A stretch of DNA of 12,353 nucleotides from JAVVHH01 sp964657565 (GTDB taxonomy: Bacteria; Pseudomonadota; Alphaproteobacteria; Acetobacterales; Acetobacteraceae): positions 1 to 12,353 of the forward strand of contig CAZZVQ010000143.1 in NCBI GenBank assembly GCA_964657565.1. Direction: 5' to 3'. Under the pieces are notes generated by a model. It was not told the origin of the DNA. It did no database searches and saw only the letters and a list, made by a program, of their open reading frames with translations. The position numbers and the translations under genes are program-made. Each line of letters begins with the position of its first letter. Position 1 is the stretch's first letter. Shown here piece after piece: positions 1 to 7,291 of this stretch.

Positions 1-915
1 CGCGGCGAGCTGGTTCTCGCCCGCGCCGTCCGACGCCAGCCGCATCCGCTCCGGCCGCACCATGCAGAGCCCGCCAGGCGCGAAAGGCTGGTTCGGCGCC
101 TGCACGACCGTGCCGTCGTCAAGCCGCACCGCCAGCCGCCCCGTCTCCGGCACGACCGCGGCGACCGGCAGCATGTTGGCCTCGCCCACGAACGAGGCGA
201 CGAACCGGTTCGCCGGCGCATCGTATATGGTCTGCGGCGCGTCGATCTGCTCGATCCGCCCCCGGTTCATCACGCTGACCCGGTCCGACATCACCAGCGC
301 CTCGCGCTGATCGTGCGTGACGTAGACGAACGTCATGCCCAGCCTCTCGTGCAGCCGCTTGATCTCGAGCTGCAACGTCTCGCGCAACTGCTTGTCCAGC
401 GCGCTGAGCGGCTCGTCCATCAGCAGCACGCGCGGCTGGAACACGATCGCCCGCGCGATCGCCACCCGCTGCTGCTGCCCGCCCGACAGCGCCTGCGGAA
501 ACCGTCCGCCGAATCCATCGAGCTGGATCAGGTCGAGCATGCGCTTCACCGCGACCTCGCGCTCGCCCCGCCCGACGCCGCGCTGCTTGAGCGGGAAGGC
601 GATGTTCTCCGCCACCGTCAGATGCGGGAATAGCGCGTAGCTCTGGAACACCACGCCGATGTTGCGCCGATACGCCGGCAAGCCCTGCACCGCTCGCTGC
701 CCGATCAGGATCTCGCCCGAATTCGGCTGTTCGAACCCGGCAATCAACATCAGCGCCGTCGTCTTGCCCGAGCCCGACGGACCCAGCAGCGTCAGGAACT
801 CGCCGGCCACGATCGACAGGTCCAGCCCATCGAGCGCCACATGCGGGCCGAAGCGCTTGGTCACCCCGCGCAGTTCGACCGGCGCTCCAGAAGCGGTCTG
901 CGCCAGCGCGTCCAT
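1..915 (-). CDS. ABC transporter ATP-binding protein, polyamine (PotA-like) type, 3' end cut by window edge
   Basis: This is the cytoplasmic ATPase that powers an importer of the spermidine/putrescine class. The visible 305 residues carry every nucleotide-binding motif: Walker A GPSGSGKT (45-52), Q-loop Q91, signature LSGGQQQR (143-150), Walker B VLLMDEP (163-169), D-loop SALD (171-174) and switch H201. The region from about residue 240 resembles the start of a TOBE domain. PotA-type proteins are usually about 350-380 residues, so only the C-terminal end is missing beyond base 1. The ATG at 913-915 follows a strong GGAGG Shine-Dalgarno (923-927), 7 bases away. The gene diverges from two permeases, a binding protein and an amine oxidase that should form one system with it. 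Family is certain; the polyamine specificity is inferred from the neighbouring PotD-like protein. Confidence 0.93.
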   Translation of the reverse strand, partial: MDALAQTASGAPVELRGVTKRFGPHVALDGLDLSIVAGEFLTLLGPSGSGKTTALMLIAGFEQPNSGEILIGQRAVQGLPAYRRNIGVVFQSYALFPHLTVAENIAFPLKQRGVGRGEREVAVKRMLDLIQLDGFGGRFPQALSGGQQQRVAIARAIVFQPRVLLMDEPLSALDKQLRETLQLEIKRLHERLGMTFVYVTHDQREALVMSDRVSVMNRGRIEQIDAPQTIYDAPANRFVASFVGEANMLPVAAVVPETGRLAVRLDDGTVVQAPNQPFAPGGLCMVRPERMRLASDGAGENQLAA

Positions 916-1039
916 CCACCCTCCTCCGATACGATCTCATGGTGGGCAAAGCGCGCCCGCGTGTCGAGACAATGCTGCACCTGCGAATTCGATTTGACAT
1001 CGGTGCCCGGCTCTCGGCACGGTTGCCGCGGAGGTGTCG
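916..1039. promoter_or_regulatory. Divergent intergenic region between ATPase and permease operon
   Basis: These 124 bases separate the two divergent start codons and must hold the promoters of both transcripts. A consensus-like TTGACA lies on the plus strand at 994-999, but no convincing -10 box follows at 15-19 bases, so it is only a weak promoter candidate. An 8-base palindrome, CGAATTCG, lies at 984-991. A short inverted repeat (GTGCC at 1003-1007, GGCAC at 1016-1020) follows, and either could be an operator. No regulator gene is in the window. Promoter function is inferred from the gene layout, not from clear boxes. Confidence 0.5.
1030..1034 (+). promoter_or_regulatory. Ribosome binding site deciding the start of the first permease
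   Basis: GGAGG at 1030-1034 lies 5 bases before ATG 1040. An in-frame GTG at 1034 overlaps this motif by one base and would be left without a Shine-Dalgarno. The ATG at 1040 is therefore the better start. Confidence 0.7.
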
Positions 1040-1876
1040 ATGGCCAGAACCGGCGTGCCGACGGGCGCGATGCTTGTCGTTCCACTCGTCGCCTTCCTGA
1101 TCGTCTTCTTCGCCTACCCGGTGGCCAGCATGCTCCTGCGCAGCGTCGAGCCGGGCGTCTGGACCCTCGACGCCTATCGCGAACTCCTGGAGGGCGGCGT
1201 GTTCTGGAAGGTCATCCAGATTACGCTCGAGATCGGGGCGACCGTCACGCTGAGCTGCCTGCTGCTCGCCTTCCCACTCGCCTATTGGCTGGCGCGCCTG
1301 CCGCAGGCGACCGCGAGCCTGGCCCTGATTCTCGTGCTGGTACCGTTCTGGACCAGCATCCTGGTGCGCTCCTACGCCTGGATGGCGCTGCTGGAGCGGC
1401 ACGGCATCGTCAACAACCTGCTGCTCGCGCTGCATCTGATCGATGCGCCGGTCAAGCTGCTGAACACGCGCCTGTCCGTGTGCCTGGCCATGATCCACGT
1501 CCTGCTGCCGTTCATGGTGCTGCCGATCTACGCCACCCTGCGCGCGCTCGACTGGCGCCTGGTCCGCGCCGCGCACTCCCTCGGCGCCAGCCCGGCCGCC
1601 GTGCTGCGGCAGATCGTGCTGCCGCTCGCCCGCTCCGGCATCGGCGCCGGCGTGACGCTCGTCTTCACGCTGTCGATCGGGTTCTACATCACGCCGGTCC
1701 TGGTCGGAGCGTCCCGCGACGTCATGATCGCGATGCTGATCAACGACCAGGTCGGCGTACTCGCCTGGCCGTCGGCCAGCGCGATGTCGGTGGTGCTGCT
1801 GGCGCTGGTGCTCGTGGTCTCCGCGGCCCTGTCGCGGCTGACCGGTGCCGGCCGCGCCGTGGCGCCCGTGCCATGA
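1040..1876 (+). CDS. ABC transporter permease, PotB-like
   Basis: This is an inner-membrane permease subunit of the polyamine-class importer, 278 residues, the usual size for the family. It has an N-terminal hydrophobic segment starting near residue 10 and several further hydrophobic stretches typical of a six-helix binding-protein-dependent permease. The cytoplasmic coupling loop that docks on the ATPase is recognisable at about 176-201 (RAAHSLGAS, then LPLARSG). Its first motif position is Arg instead of the usual Glu of the EAA motif. ATG 1040 was chosen over GTG 1034 because of the Shine-Dalgarno position. The stop TGA overlaps the next start codon as ATGA at 1873-1876, so the second permease is translationally coupled to it. 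The paired, different permeases imply a heterodimeric channel. The role is well supported; the exact substrate is not visible. Confidence 0.93.
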   Translation: MARTGVPTGAMLVVPLVAFLIVFFAYPVASMLLRSVEPGVWTLDAYRELLEGGVFWKVIQITLEIGATVTLSCLLLAFPLAYWLARLPQATASLALILVLVPFWTSILVRSYAWMALLERHGIVNNLLLALHLIDAPVKLLNTRLSVCLAMIHVLLPFMVLPIYATLRALDWRLVRAAHSLGASPAAVLRQIVLPLARSGIGAGVTLVFTLSIGFYITPVLVGASRDVMIAMLINDQVGVLAWPSASAMSVVLLALVLVVSAALSRLTGAGRAVAPVP

Positions 1877-2670
1877 AGCCGGCGCTGAGCGCGTGGTCGA
1901 TCCTCGTGCTGCTGTTCCTGCTGCTGCCGGTGCTGATCGTGTTTCCGCTGTCGCTGTCGTCCGGCACGTATCTGAGCTTTCCGCCGCCGGGCTTCAGCCT
2001 GCGCTGGTATGTCTCGTTCTTCGCCAGCCGGTCCTGGATCGATTCGGCGCTGATGAGCCTGAAGATCGCCATTCCGGTCACGGTGCTCGCGGTCCTGCTC
2101 GGCACGCCTGCCGCCATCGGCTTGGTCCGTGGCACGTTCTGGTTCCGCCGCGCGGTCGACCTGCTGGTGCTGGCGCCGGTGGTCGTGCCCGGCATCATCG
2201 TCGCGATCGGCACCTATTTCGTCTATGCCCAGTATGGCCTGGTCGGCCACCCCATCGCGCTGATCCTCGGCCATACCTGCCTCGCCGTGCCCTTCGTGGT
2301 GATCAACGTCAGCGCGGCGCTGCAGGGCGTCGACCGGCAACTCGAGCGCGCCGCGCTCAGCCTGGGCTGCACCCCGTTCAACACGTTCCGCAGCGTCACC
2401 CTGCCGCTGATCCTGCCCGGCGTGCTAGCCGGCGCGGTGTTCGCCTTCATCACCTCGTTCGACGAGCTGCTGATCGCGCTGTTCCTGTCCGGCACCGATG
2501 CCGTGACCCTGCCGCGCCGCATGTTCGACGAGATCCGCTACGACATCGATCCGACCATCGCCGCCGTCTCCAGCCTGTTGATCATCGTCACGACCACGTT
2601 GATGATCGTCGCCGAGCTACAGCGCCGCCGCAGCCAGCGCCGCCGCACCACCCAGAAGGACACGCCATGA
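1873..2670 (+). CDS. ABC transporter permease, PotC-like
   Basis: This is the second inner-membrane permease of the importer, 265 residues. It begins with a strongly hydrophobic helix (about residues 8-27) and has a clear EAA-type coupling loop at 158-183 (ERAALSLG, then LPLILPGV). A hydrophobic segment near the C-terminus is followed by an Arg-rich tail (QRRRSQRRR), which by the positive-inside rule should face the cytoplasm. ATG 1873 overlaps the upstream stop by four bases and has no Shine-Dalgarno of its own, which points to re-initiation after the first permease. The gene ends in another ATGA overlap with the binding-protein gene (2667-2670). A longer reading frame continues upstream of 1873, but that is the shadow of the first permease. 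Confidence 0.93.
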   Translation: MKPALSAWSILVLLFLLLPVLIVFPLSLSSGTYLSFPPPGFSLRWYVSFFASRSWIDSALMSLKIAIPVTVLAVLLGTPAAIGLVRGTFWFRRAVDLLVLAPVVVPGIIVAIGTYFVYAQYGLVGHPIALILGHTCLAVPFVVINVSAALQGVDRQLERAALSLGCTPFNTFRSVTLPLILPGVLAGAVFAFITSFDELLIALFLSGTDAVTLPRRMFDEIRYDIDPTIAAVSSLLIIVTTTLMIVAELQRRRSQRRRTTQKDTP

Positions 2671-3848
2671 CCGACGCGATCAAACGGCTCCTCGCCCGCA
2701 TGGCGGCCGAGCCGCCGCACGTCGCCGACTTGACCCGGCGGCGCTTCATCGCCGGCGCCGCCCAACTCGGCCTCACCACGGCCGCGGCGACGTCGCTGAG
2801 CCTGCCGTTCGCCATGCCCGCGGTGGCCGCCGGCGAGACTCTGCCCCCGATCACCGAGATCCCCGACAAGCTCAAGGGCTCCGGCGAGGTGCGGGTCTGC
2901 TCCTACGGCGGCGCGTTCCAGGCGGCCCAGCGCGAGGCGTATTTCAAGCCGTTCGAAGCCCTGAGCGGCATCAAGGTGGTCGAGACCGAGGGGCCCGACA
3001 TCGCCAAGGTCAAGGCCATGGTCGACACCAAGAACATCCAATACGACGTCGGCGAGTTTGACCGCGCCTCGGTCGTCAACCTGTCCCGCAAGGGCGAGTA
3101 TTGGGAGCCGATCGACTACAGCCTGTTCGACACCGACCACATCGACGCGGTGTTCCGCGAGAAGGACTCGGTCGCCATGCTGCCGTATGGGCAGATCATC
3201 GGCTACCGCACCGACGTGTTCGGCGACAAGGCGCCCACCGACAATCCCGACCTCTGGGACATCGCCAAATTCCCCGGCTCCCGCTCGCTGCAAGCCGGCT
3301 CCGGCGGCCTGGCCCCCGACCTCGAAGTCGCCCTCATGGCCAGCGGGGTGCCGAGGGACAAGGTGTATCCGATCGATATCGACAAGGCGTTCGCCAGCCT
3401 GGCCAAGATCAAGCCGCACGTCGATAAATGGTGGACCGCCGGCGCCCAGCCGGCCCAGCTGCTCAACGACAAGAAAGTCGTGATGGCGACCGCCTGGAAC
3501 GGCCGCATCTATTCCATCCAGCAGGGTGGCGCGCCGGTGAAGCCGATCTGGCACAACCAATTGCTGCGCACCGACGTGTGGGCGATCCCGAAAGGAGCGC
3601 CGAACAGGGGCAACGCGCAGAAACTCTCCGCCTTCATCACCATGGCGGTGCCGCAGGCTCGGTTGTCGTATCTGATCCCGTATGGCTTCGTGAACGATCA
3701 GGCGGCCGCGCTGATGCAGCCGGACCGCCTGCCGCAACTGCCGACGGCGCCGGACGTGAAGAAGGACCTGCTGGTCTACGATTCCGCTTGGTGGGCGGAT
3801 AATCGCGAGGCTGTGCTGGCCCGCTGGAACAAGTTCCTCCTCGAATGA
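2667..3848 (+). CDS. Tat-exported extracellular substrate-binding protein, PotD-like (spermidine/putrescine class)
   Basis: This periplasmic binding protein captures the substrate and delivers it to the two permeases. It has 393 residues. A twin-arginine signal is visible: a 22-residue n-region, TRRRFI at 23-28, a hydrophobic stretch at about 28-50 and a likely cut after AVA near residue 54. Mature length is then about 340, close to PotD. The mature protein starts with a beta-strand region of the type VRVCSYGGAF, and later has the conserved polyamine-class pattern around MLPYGQIIGYRTDVF and ATAWNGRIYS. The start is supported by AGAAGGA (2654-2660) six bases before ATG 2667. It overlaps the permease upstream and the oxidase downstream by four bases each. 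Tat export of a PotD-like protein is less common than Sec export. The substrate could be a polyamine, another amine or an unrelated small molecule. Confidence 0.9.
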   Translation: MTDAIKRLLARMAAEPPHVADLTRRRFIAGAAQLGLTTAAATSLSLPFAMPAVAAGETLPPITEIPDKLKGSGEVRVCSYGGAFQAAQREAYFKPFEALSGIKVVETEGPDIAKVKAMVDTKNIQYDVGEFDRASVVNLSRKGEYWEPIDYSLFDTDHIDAVFREKDSVAMLPYGQIIGYRTDVFGDKAPTDNPDLWDIAKFPGSRSLQAGSGGLAPDLEVALMASGVPRDKVYPIDIDKAFASLAKIKPHVDKWWTAGAQPAQLLNDKKVVMATAWNGRIYSIQQGGAPVKPIWHNQLLRTDVWAIPKGAPNRGNAQKLSAFITMAVPQARLSYLIPYGFVNDQAAALMQPDRLPQLPTAPDVKKDLLVYDSAWWADNREAVLARWNKFLLE

Positions 3849-5131
3849 GCGCTGCCCGGAAGCTGCCCCCCAGCCTCTATGCCGAGACCGCCCTGCCGGG
3901 ACCCGCGACGCCGCCGCTCGAGGGTGACGCGCGGGCCGACGTGGCGATCATTGGCGGCGGCATCACCGGCTTGTCGGCGGCACTGCATTTGGCCGAGCGC
4001 GGCGTCGACGTCGCCGTGCTCGAGAGCAACGAAGTGGGCTGGGGCGCCTCGGGGCGGAACGGCGGCCAGGTCAATCCAGGGCTGAAATTCGACCCCGACC
4101 AGATCGAGAGCGATTTCGGTACCGGCCTCGGCCGCCGCATGATCGCGTTCTCCGGCGGCGCGCCGCAGCGCGTGTTCGACTTGATCGAGCGCCACCAGAT
4201 CCAGTGCGAGGCGCAGCGCGGCGGCACGATCCGCGCCGCGAAGAGCAAGCGCAACGCCGCGCTGGTCCAGAGGTCGGCCGAGAAATGGGCGGGCCGGGTC
4301 GATCAGACGCGCTTGCTCGATGGGGCGGCGATGCAGCAGGCGACCGGCACCGGACGCTATCTGTGCGGCATGCTGGACAGCCGCGGCGGCAATGTGAACC
4401 CGCTCGGCTACGTCCGCGGCCTCGGCCGCGCGGCGCAGCAGGCCGGGGCCCGGCTGCACGGCGCTAGCCCGGCCCGCCGCATCGAGCCCGTCCCCGGCGG
4501 CTGGCGCGTGACCACCCCCGCCGGCCGCCTCCACGCGCCCCGCCTGGTCCTCTGCACCAACGGCTACACCGATGCGGTGTGGCCCGGCCTGGCCCGCAGC
4601 ATCGTGCCGGTGTTCAGCATGATCGCCGCCACCGAGCCGCTCCCGGAGGCGCTGCGCGCTGCCATCATGCCGAGCCGGGCCGTGCTGTTCGAGATCGCCG
4701 CCAACACCGTCTACTACCGCGTCGACCGCGACGGCCGCCTGCTGATGGGCGGCCGCAGCCCGAACCGCGAGACGAGCGAGCCCGAGCGGTTCAAATACCT
4801 GATCGACATCGCCAACCGGCTGTTCCCGGCCCTGCGCGGGGTGCGCTGGACGCATTTCTGGAACGGCCAGCTCGCGGTGACGACCGATCACTACCCGCAT
4901 TTCCATGAGCCCGCCCCCGGCGTGCTGGCCTCGCTCGCCTATAATGGCCGCGGCGTCGCCATGGCCACGGCCATGGGCGCCCAGATCGCCGACCGCGTCC
5001 TCGGGGCCGCCGACGACGCGCTCTCCATGCCGATCACCGCGCTGAAGGAGATCCCGTTCCACGGCCTGTGGCGGAACGCGGCGACGATGCGCATGGTCTA
5101 CGGACGCATCCGCGACAGCCTGGGGCTCTGA
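3845..5131 (+). CDS. FAD-dependent amine oxidoreductase, DAO family, PuuB-like
   Basis: This cytoplasmic flavoenzyme of the D-amino-acid-oxidase superfamily has 428 residues, the normal size for gamma-glutamylputrescine-oxidase-like proteins. An N-terminal stretch (YAETALPGP, 12-20) precedes the FAD-binding Rossmann motif GGGITG at 37-42, and E60 at the end of the second beta strand should bind the FAD ribose. The family-typical GWGASGRNGGQ follows at 65-75. Near the C-terminus, YNGRGVAMATAMG (from residue 366) matches the second FAD-contact region. The start overlaps the binding-protein stop (ATGA, 3845-3848) without a Shine-Dalgarno, so translation is coupled. Being last in the importer operon, it probably oxidises the imported amine to an aldehyde or imino product with release of peroxide. 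No PuuA-type glutamylation gene is present, so the true substrate may be a free amine or N-alkyl amino acid. Confidence 0.9.
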   Translation: MSAARKLPPSLYAETALPGPATPPLEGDARADVAIIGGGITGLSAALHLAERGVDVAVLESNEVGWGASGRNGGQVNPGLKFDPDQIESDFGTGLGRRMIAFSGGAPQRVFDLIERHQIQCEAQRGGTIRAAKSKRNAALVQRSAEKWAGRVDQTRLLDGAAMQQATGTGRYLCGMLDSRGGNVNPLGYVRGLGRAAQQAGARLHGASPARRIEPVPGGWRVTTPAGRLHAPRLVLCTNGYTDAVWPGLARSIVPVFSMIAATEPLPEALRAAIMPSRAVLFEIAANTVYYRVDRDGRLLMGGRSPNRETSEPERFKYLIDIANRLFPALRGVRWTHFWNGQLAVTTDHYPHFHEPAPGVLASLAYNGRGVAMATAMGAQIADRVLGAADDALSMPITALKEIPFHGLWRNAATMRMVYGRIRDSLGL

Positions 5132-5134
5132 TCA
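5129..5134. other. Abutting convergent stop codons forming TGATCA palindrome
   Basis: The amine-oxidase gene ends with TGA at 5129-5131 on the plus strand. The nitronate-monooxygenase-like gene ends with TGA on the minus strand at 5134-5132. Together they make the palindrome TGATCA with no spacer. No hairpin-plus-T terminator is visible around the junction, so each transcript probably runs into the 3' end of the other gene. Confidence 0.85.
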
Positions 5135-6124
5135 GGCCGCGCCCGGTGACCGGACCAGCGACCCCAGGGCGCCGATCCGGGCTTCGGCCTCGCGCGCGAT
5201 CCGCTCGACCAGGTCGGCGGCGGCCGGCAGGTCGTCGATCAGCCCGATCGCCTCGCCCACCGTCACGTTGGCGACGTCGTAGTCGCCCGCCTCATGCGCG
5301 ACCTCGAACGCCGCGAGCCGCTCGGGCTGTTCCCGCTCGAGCTGCTCCTCCCGGCCGTGCCATGACTCGATGAACTCGTTGCGCATGAGCCTGCCGGTGT
5401 AGCCGGTCGGCCATCGCTTGTTGCGGACGATGTCGTAGACGCGGGTGCGGATGGTCTCGTCGCCATCGGCCGGCAGGATCTTCTGCTTGGCGGCGGGATG
5501 GATCAGCGCTTCCTTCGTCGCCCAGAACCGGGTGCCCATCAGCACCCCATCCGCCCCGAGCGCCAGCGCGGCGGCGAGGCCGCGCCCGTCGGCGACGCCG
5601 CCCGCGGCCACCAGCAGCGTGGCCGGCGACGCGCGTGACAGCAGGTTCGCCACCGCCGGAACGAAGGCAAACGTCGACCGGGCGTGCAGCCCGTGCCCGC
5701 CCGCCTCGGTCCCTTGCGCGACCAGCACGTCGGCGCCGGCGTCGAGCGCCCGCCGCGCGTGCTCGATGGTGTGCACCTGGCAGAGCAGCGGCACCCCCGC
5801 CGCGTGCACGCGCGCCGCGAACGGACCCGGGTCGGCAAAGGACAGCATCATCGCGGCCGGCTTGTGCGCCAGGGCGAGGTCGAGCAGCGCGGGGTCCTGC
5901 GCCATCGACCAGGCGATGAAGCCGCATCCCACCCGCTGGTTGCCCGCGCGCGCGAACTCCGCTTCCAGCCTCTCGCGGTCGCCATAGCCGCCGCCGATCA
6001 TCCCGAGGCCGCCGCCCACCGTCACCGCCGCCGCCAGCGCCCCGCCGGCGGCCGGGTCCATCGGCGCCAGGATGATCGGATGCCGGAGGTCGAAGCGATG
6101 CGTCAGGCGGGTTTCGAGGGCCAT
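5132..6124 (-). CDS. Nitronate monooxygenase / 2-nitropropane dioxygenase family flavoprotein
   Basis: This is an FMN-dependent TIM-barrel protein of 330 residues. Family members oxidise alkyl nitronates with O2, and FabK-type enoyl reductases share the fold. Visible marks are the N-terminal PIILAPM (16-22), a Gly-rich segment GGGLGMIGGGY (37-47), the motif AQGTEAGGH (136-144) with H144 as the expected catalytic His, and the phosphate-binding AAGGVADGRG followed by LGADGVLMGTRF. ATG 6124 was chosen because homology begins there. The frame is open further upstream, but that part is antiparallel to nothing conserved and lies inside the OYE gene in another frame. The start has no strong Shine-Dalgarno. 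It is the last gene of the minus-strand operon, 32 bases after the ene-reductase gene. Its stop abuts the convergent oxidase stop. The physiological substrate is unknown; family members often act on toxic nitro metabolites. Confidence 0.88.
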   Translation of the reverse strand: MALETRLTHRFDLRHPIILAPMDPAAGGALAAAVTVGGGLGMIGGGYGDRERLEAEFARAGNQRVGCGFIAWSMAQDPALLDLALAHKPAAMMLSFADPGPFAARVHAAGVPLLCQVHTIEHARRALDAGADVLVAQGTEAGGHGLHARSTFAFVPAVANLLSRASPATLLVAAGGVADGRGLAAALALGADGVLMGTRFWATKEALIHPAAKQKILPADGDETIRTRVYDIVRNKRWPTGYTGRLMRNEFIESWHGREEQLEREQPERLAAFEVAHEAGDYDVANVTVGEAIGLIDDLPAAADLVERIAREAEARIGALGSLVRSPGAA

Positions 6125-6156
6125 GCCGGAAGGTTCCGACGCCGTAAGGCTAAGCG

Positions 6157-7278
6157 TCAAGCCGCTTCGGTGGCGTCCAGGGCCGGATAGTCGGTGTAGC
6201 CCTCGGTCTCGCCGCCATAGAAGGTCGGGCGGTGATACGGGTTCAGCGCCGCCCCCAGCCGCAGCCGCGCCGGCAGGTCGGGATTGGCAATGAACAGACG
6301 GCCGAACGCGATGGCGTCGGCATGCCCCGCCGCCAGGGCGGCTTCGGCCGTGTCGGGCTGGTAGTTGCCGGCGGCGATCAGGATGCCGGGCCAGGTCGGG
6401 CGGAACATCTCCGAGGCGGAGGGCACGTTCTTGTGGTCCACGTCGGCCTGGCCGCTGCCGCTGGCCCGCGGCTCGATCAGATGCAGCGTGCGCACGCCTA
6501 GCGCCGCCAAGCCCGGCAGCAGGTGCGCGTAGAGCGGCGCCGGCGCGTCGTCCCCGCTGCTGTTGGCGATCCCGAACGGCGACAGTCGCACCCCGACCCG
6601 GTCGCCGCCCCACACGCCCACCACCGCCTCGGTCACCTCCAGCAGCAAGCGCGAGCGGTTCTCGATCGACCCGCCGTAGCGGTCGGTCCGTGCATTCGAG
6701 CTGTTGTGCAGAAATTGCTCCAGCAGGTAGCCGTTGGCGCCGTGGATTTCCACCCCGTCGAACCCGGCGGCCATGGCGTTGCGGGCCGCCTCCGCATAGG
6801 TCTCGACCAGCCCGGCGATCTCCGTGGTCTCCAACGGCCGCGGCACCTCGAACGGGACCCGCTGCCAGTCCGGCGTGGTGGCGCTACCTTGCGCGGCGAT
6901 GGCGGACGCGCTGACCGGCAGCGCGCCGCCGGGCTGGTGCGAGGAATGCGAGACCCGGCCCATGTGCCAGAGCTGCAGGAACATGTGGCCGCCCTTGGCA
7001 TGCACCGCTGCGGTGATCGCTCGCCAGCCCGCGACCTGGGCGTCCGAGTGGATGCCCGGGGTCGCCGGCGCCCCCTGGCCCTGCTGCGAGATCTGCGACG
7101 CCTCGGCGATGATCAGCCCGCCCGGCGACGCGCGTTGGGCGTAGTAGTCGACGTTGAGCGGCCGCGGCGCGCGCGTGGCCGGGTCGGCCCGCATGCGGGT
7201 GAGCGGGGCCATGATCACGCGGTGGGAGAGCTGCAGCGTCCCGATCTGCAGCGGCGAGAACAGTCGTTCGAGTGTCAT
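6157..7278 (-). CDS. Old Yellow Enzyme family ene-reductase (NADH:flavin oxidoreductase, NemA-like)
   Basis: This FMN-dependent TIM-barrel oxidoreductase has 373 residues, the typical classical-OYE length. The family reduces activated C=C bonds (enones, nitroalkenes) and some nitro compounds or nitrate esters with NAD(P)H. The start MTLERLFSPLQIGTL is characteristic. Active-site residues can be placed: T27 in MAPLTRMRA, W104 in QLWHMGR, H179 and N182 with Y184 in HGANGYL, then TDRYGGSIENR. The H-x-x-N-x-Y set matches classical OYEs rather than the short thermophilic-type subgroup. ATG 7278 follows a very strong Shine-Dalgarno (AAGGAGGAG, 7283-7291) that shares its first base with the stop codon of the SDR gene, so the two are cotranscribed. 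It lies between an SDR and a nitronate-monooxygenase-like gene. Family is secure; the substrate is not. Confidence 0.95.
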   Translation of the reverse strand: MTLERLFSPLQIGTLQLSHRVIMAPLTRMRADPATRAPRPLNVDYYAQRASPGGLIIAEASQISQQGQGAPATPGIHSDAQVAGWRAITAAVHAKGGHMFLQLWHMGRVSHSSHQPGGALPVSASAIAAQGSATTPDWQRVPFEVPRPLETTEIAGLVETYAEAARNAMAAGFDGVEIHGANGYLLEQFLHNSSNARTDRYGGSIENRSRLLLEVTEAVVGVWGGDRVGVRLSPFGIANSSGDDAPAPLYAHLLPGLAALGVRTLHLIEPRASGSGQADVDHKNVPSASEMFRPTWPGILIAAGNYQPDTAEAALAAGHADAIAFGRLFIANPDLPARLRLGAALNPYHRPTFYGGETEGYTDYPALDATEAA

Positions 7279-7282
7279 GAGG

Positions 7283-7291
7283 CTCCTCCTT
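7283..7291 (-). promoter_or_regulatory. Strong Shine-Dalgarno of the ene-reductase gene, fused to the SDR stop codon
   Basis: On the minus strand AAGGAGGAG (7291-7283) lies just upstream of ATG 7278, and its first A is also the last base of the SDR stop codon TGA (7293-7291). Ribosomes ending the SDR thus finish directly on the next ribosome binding site. It is the strongest such site in the minus-strand operon, which may mean high ene-reductase production. Confidence 0.7.

Noticed and set aside
119..1576. Long minus-strand ORF (485 codons) across the ATPase and first permease
   Set aside because: It is in a different frame from the ATPase, rich in Arg/Gly/Ala, and antisense to a well-supported permease. 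It is a GC-rich shadow.
2538..3737. Minus-strand ORF of 399 codons opposite the binding protein
   Set aside because: Antisense to a complete PotD-like gene, with low-complexity Gly/Val/Asp/Arg composition and no recognisable motif.
3776..5062. Minus-strand ORF of 428 codons opposite the FAD oxidoreductase
   Set aside because: Mirror frame of a gene with intact FAD motifs; Ala/Gly/His-rich with no domain.
6125..6613. N-terminal extension of the nitronate-monooxygenase-like gene
   Set aside because: The frame stays open, but the residues are out-of-frame OYE sequence. Family similarity begins at the ATG at 6124.
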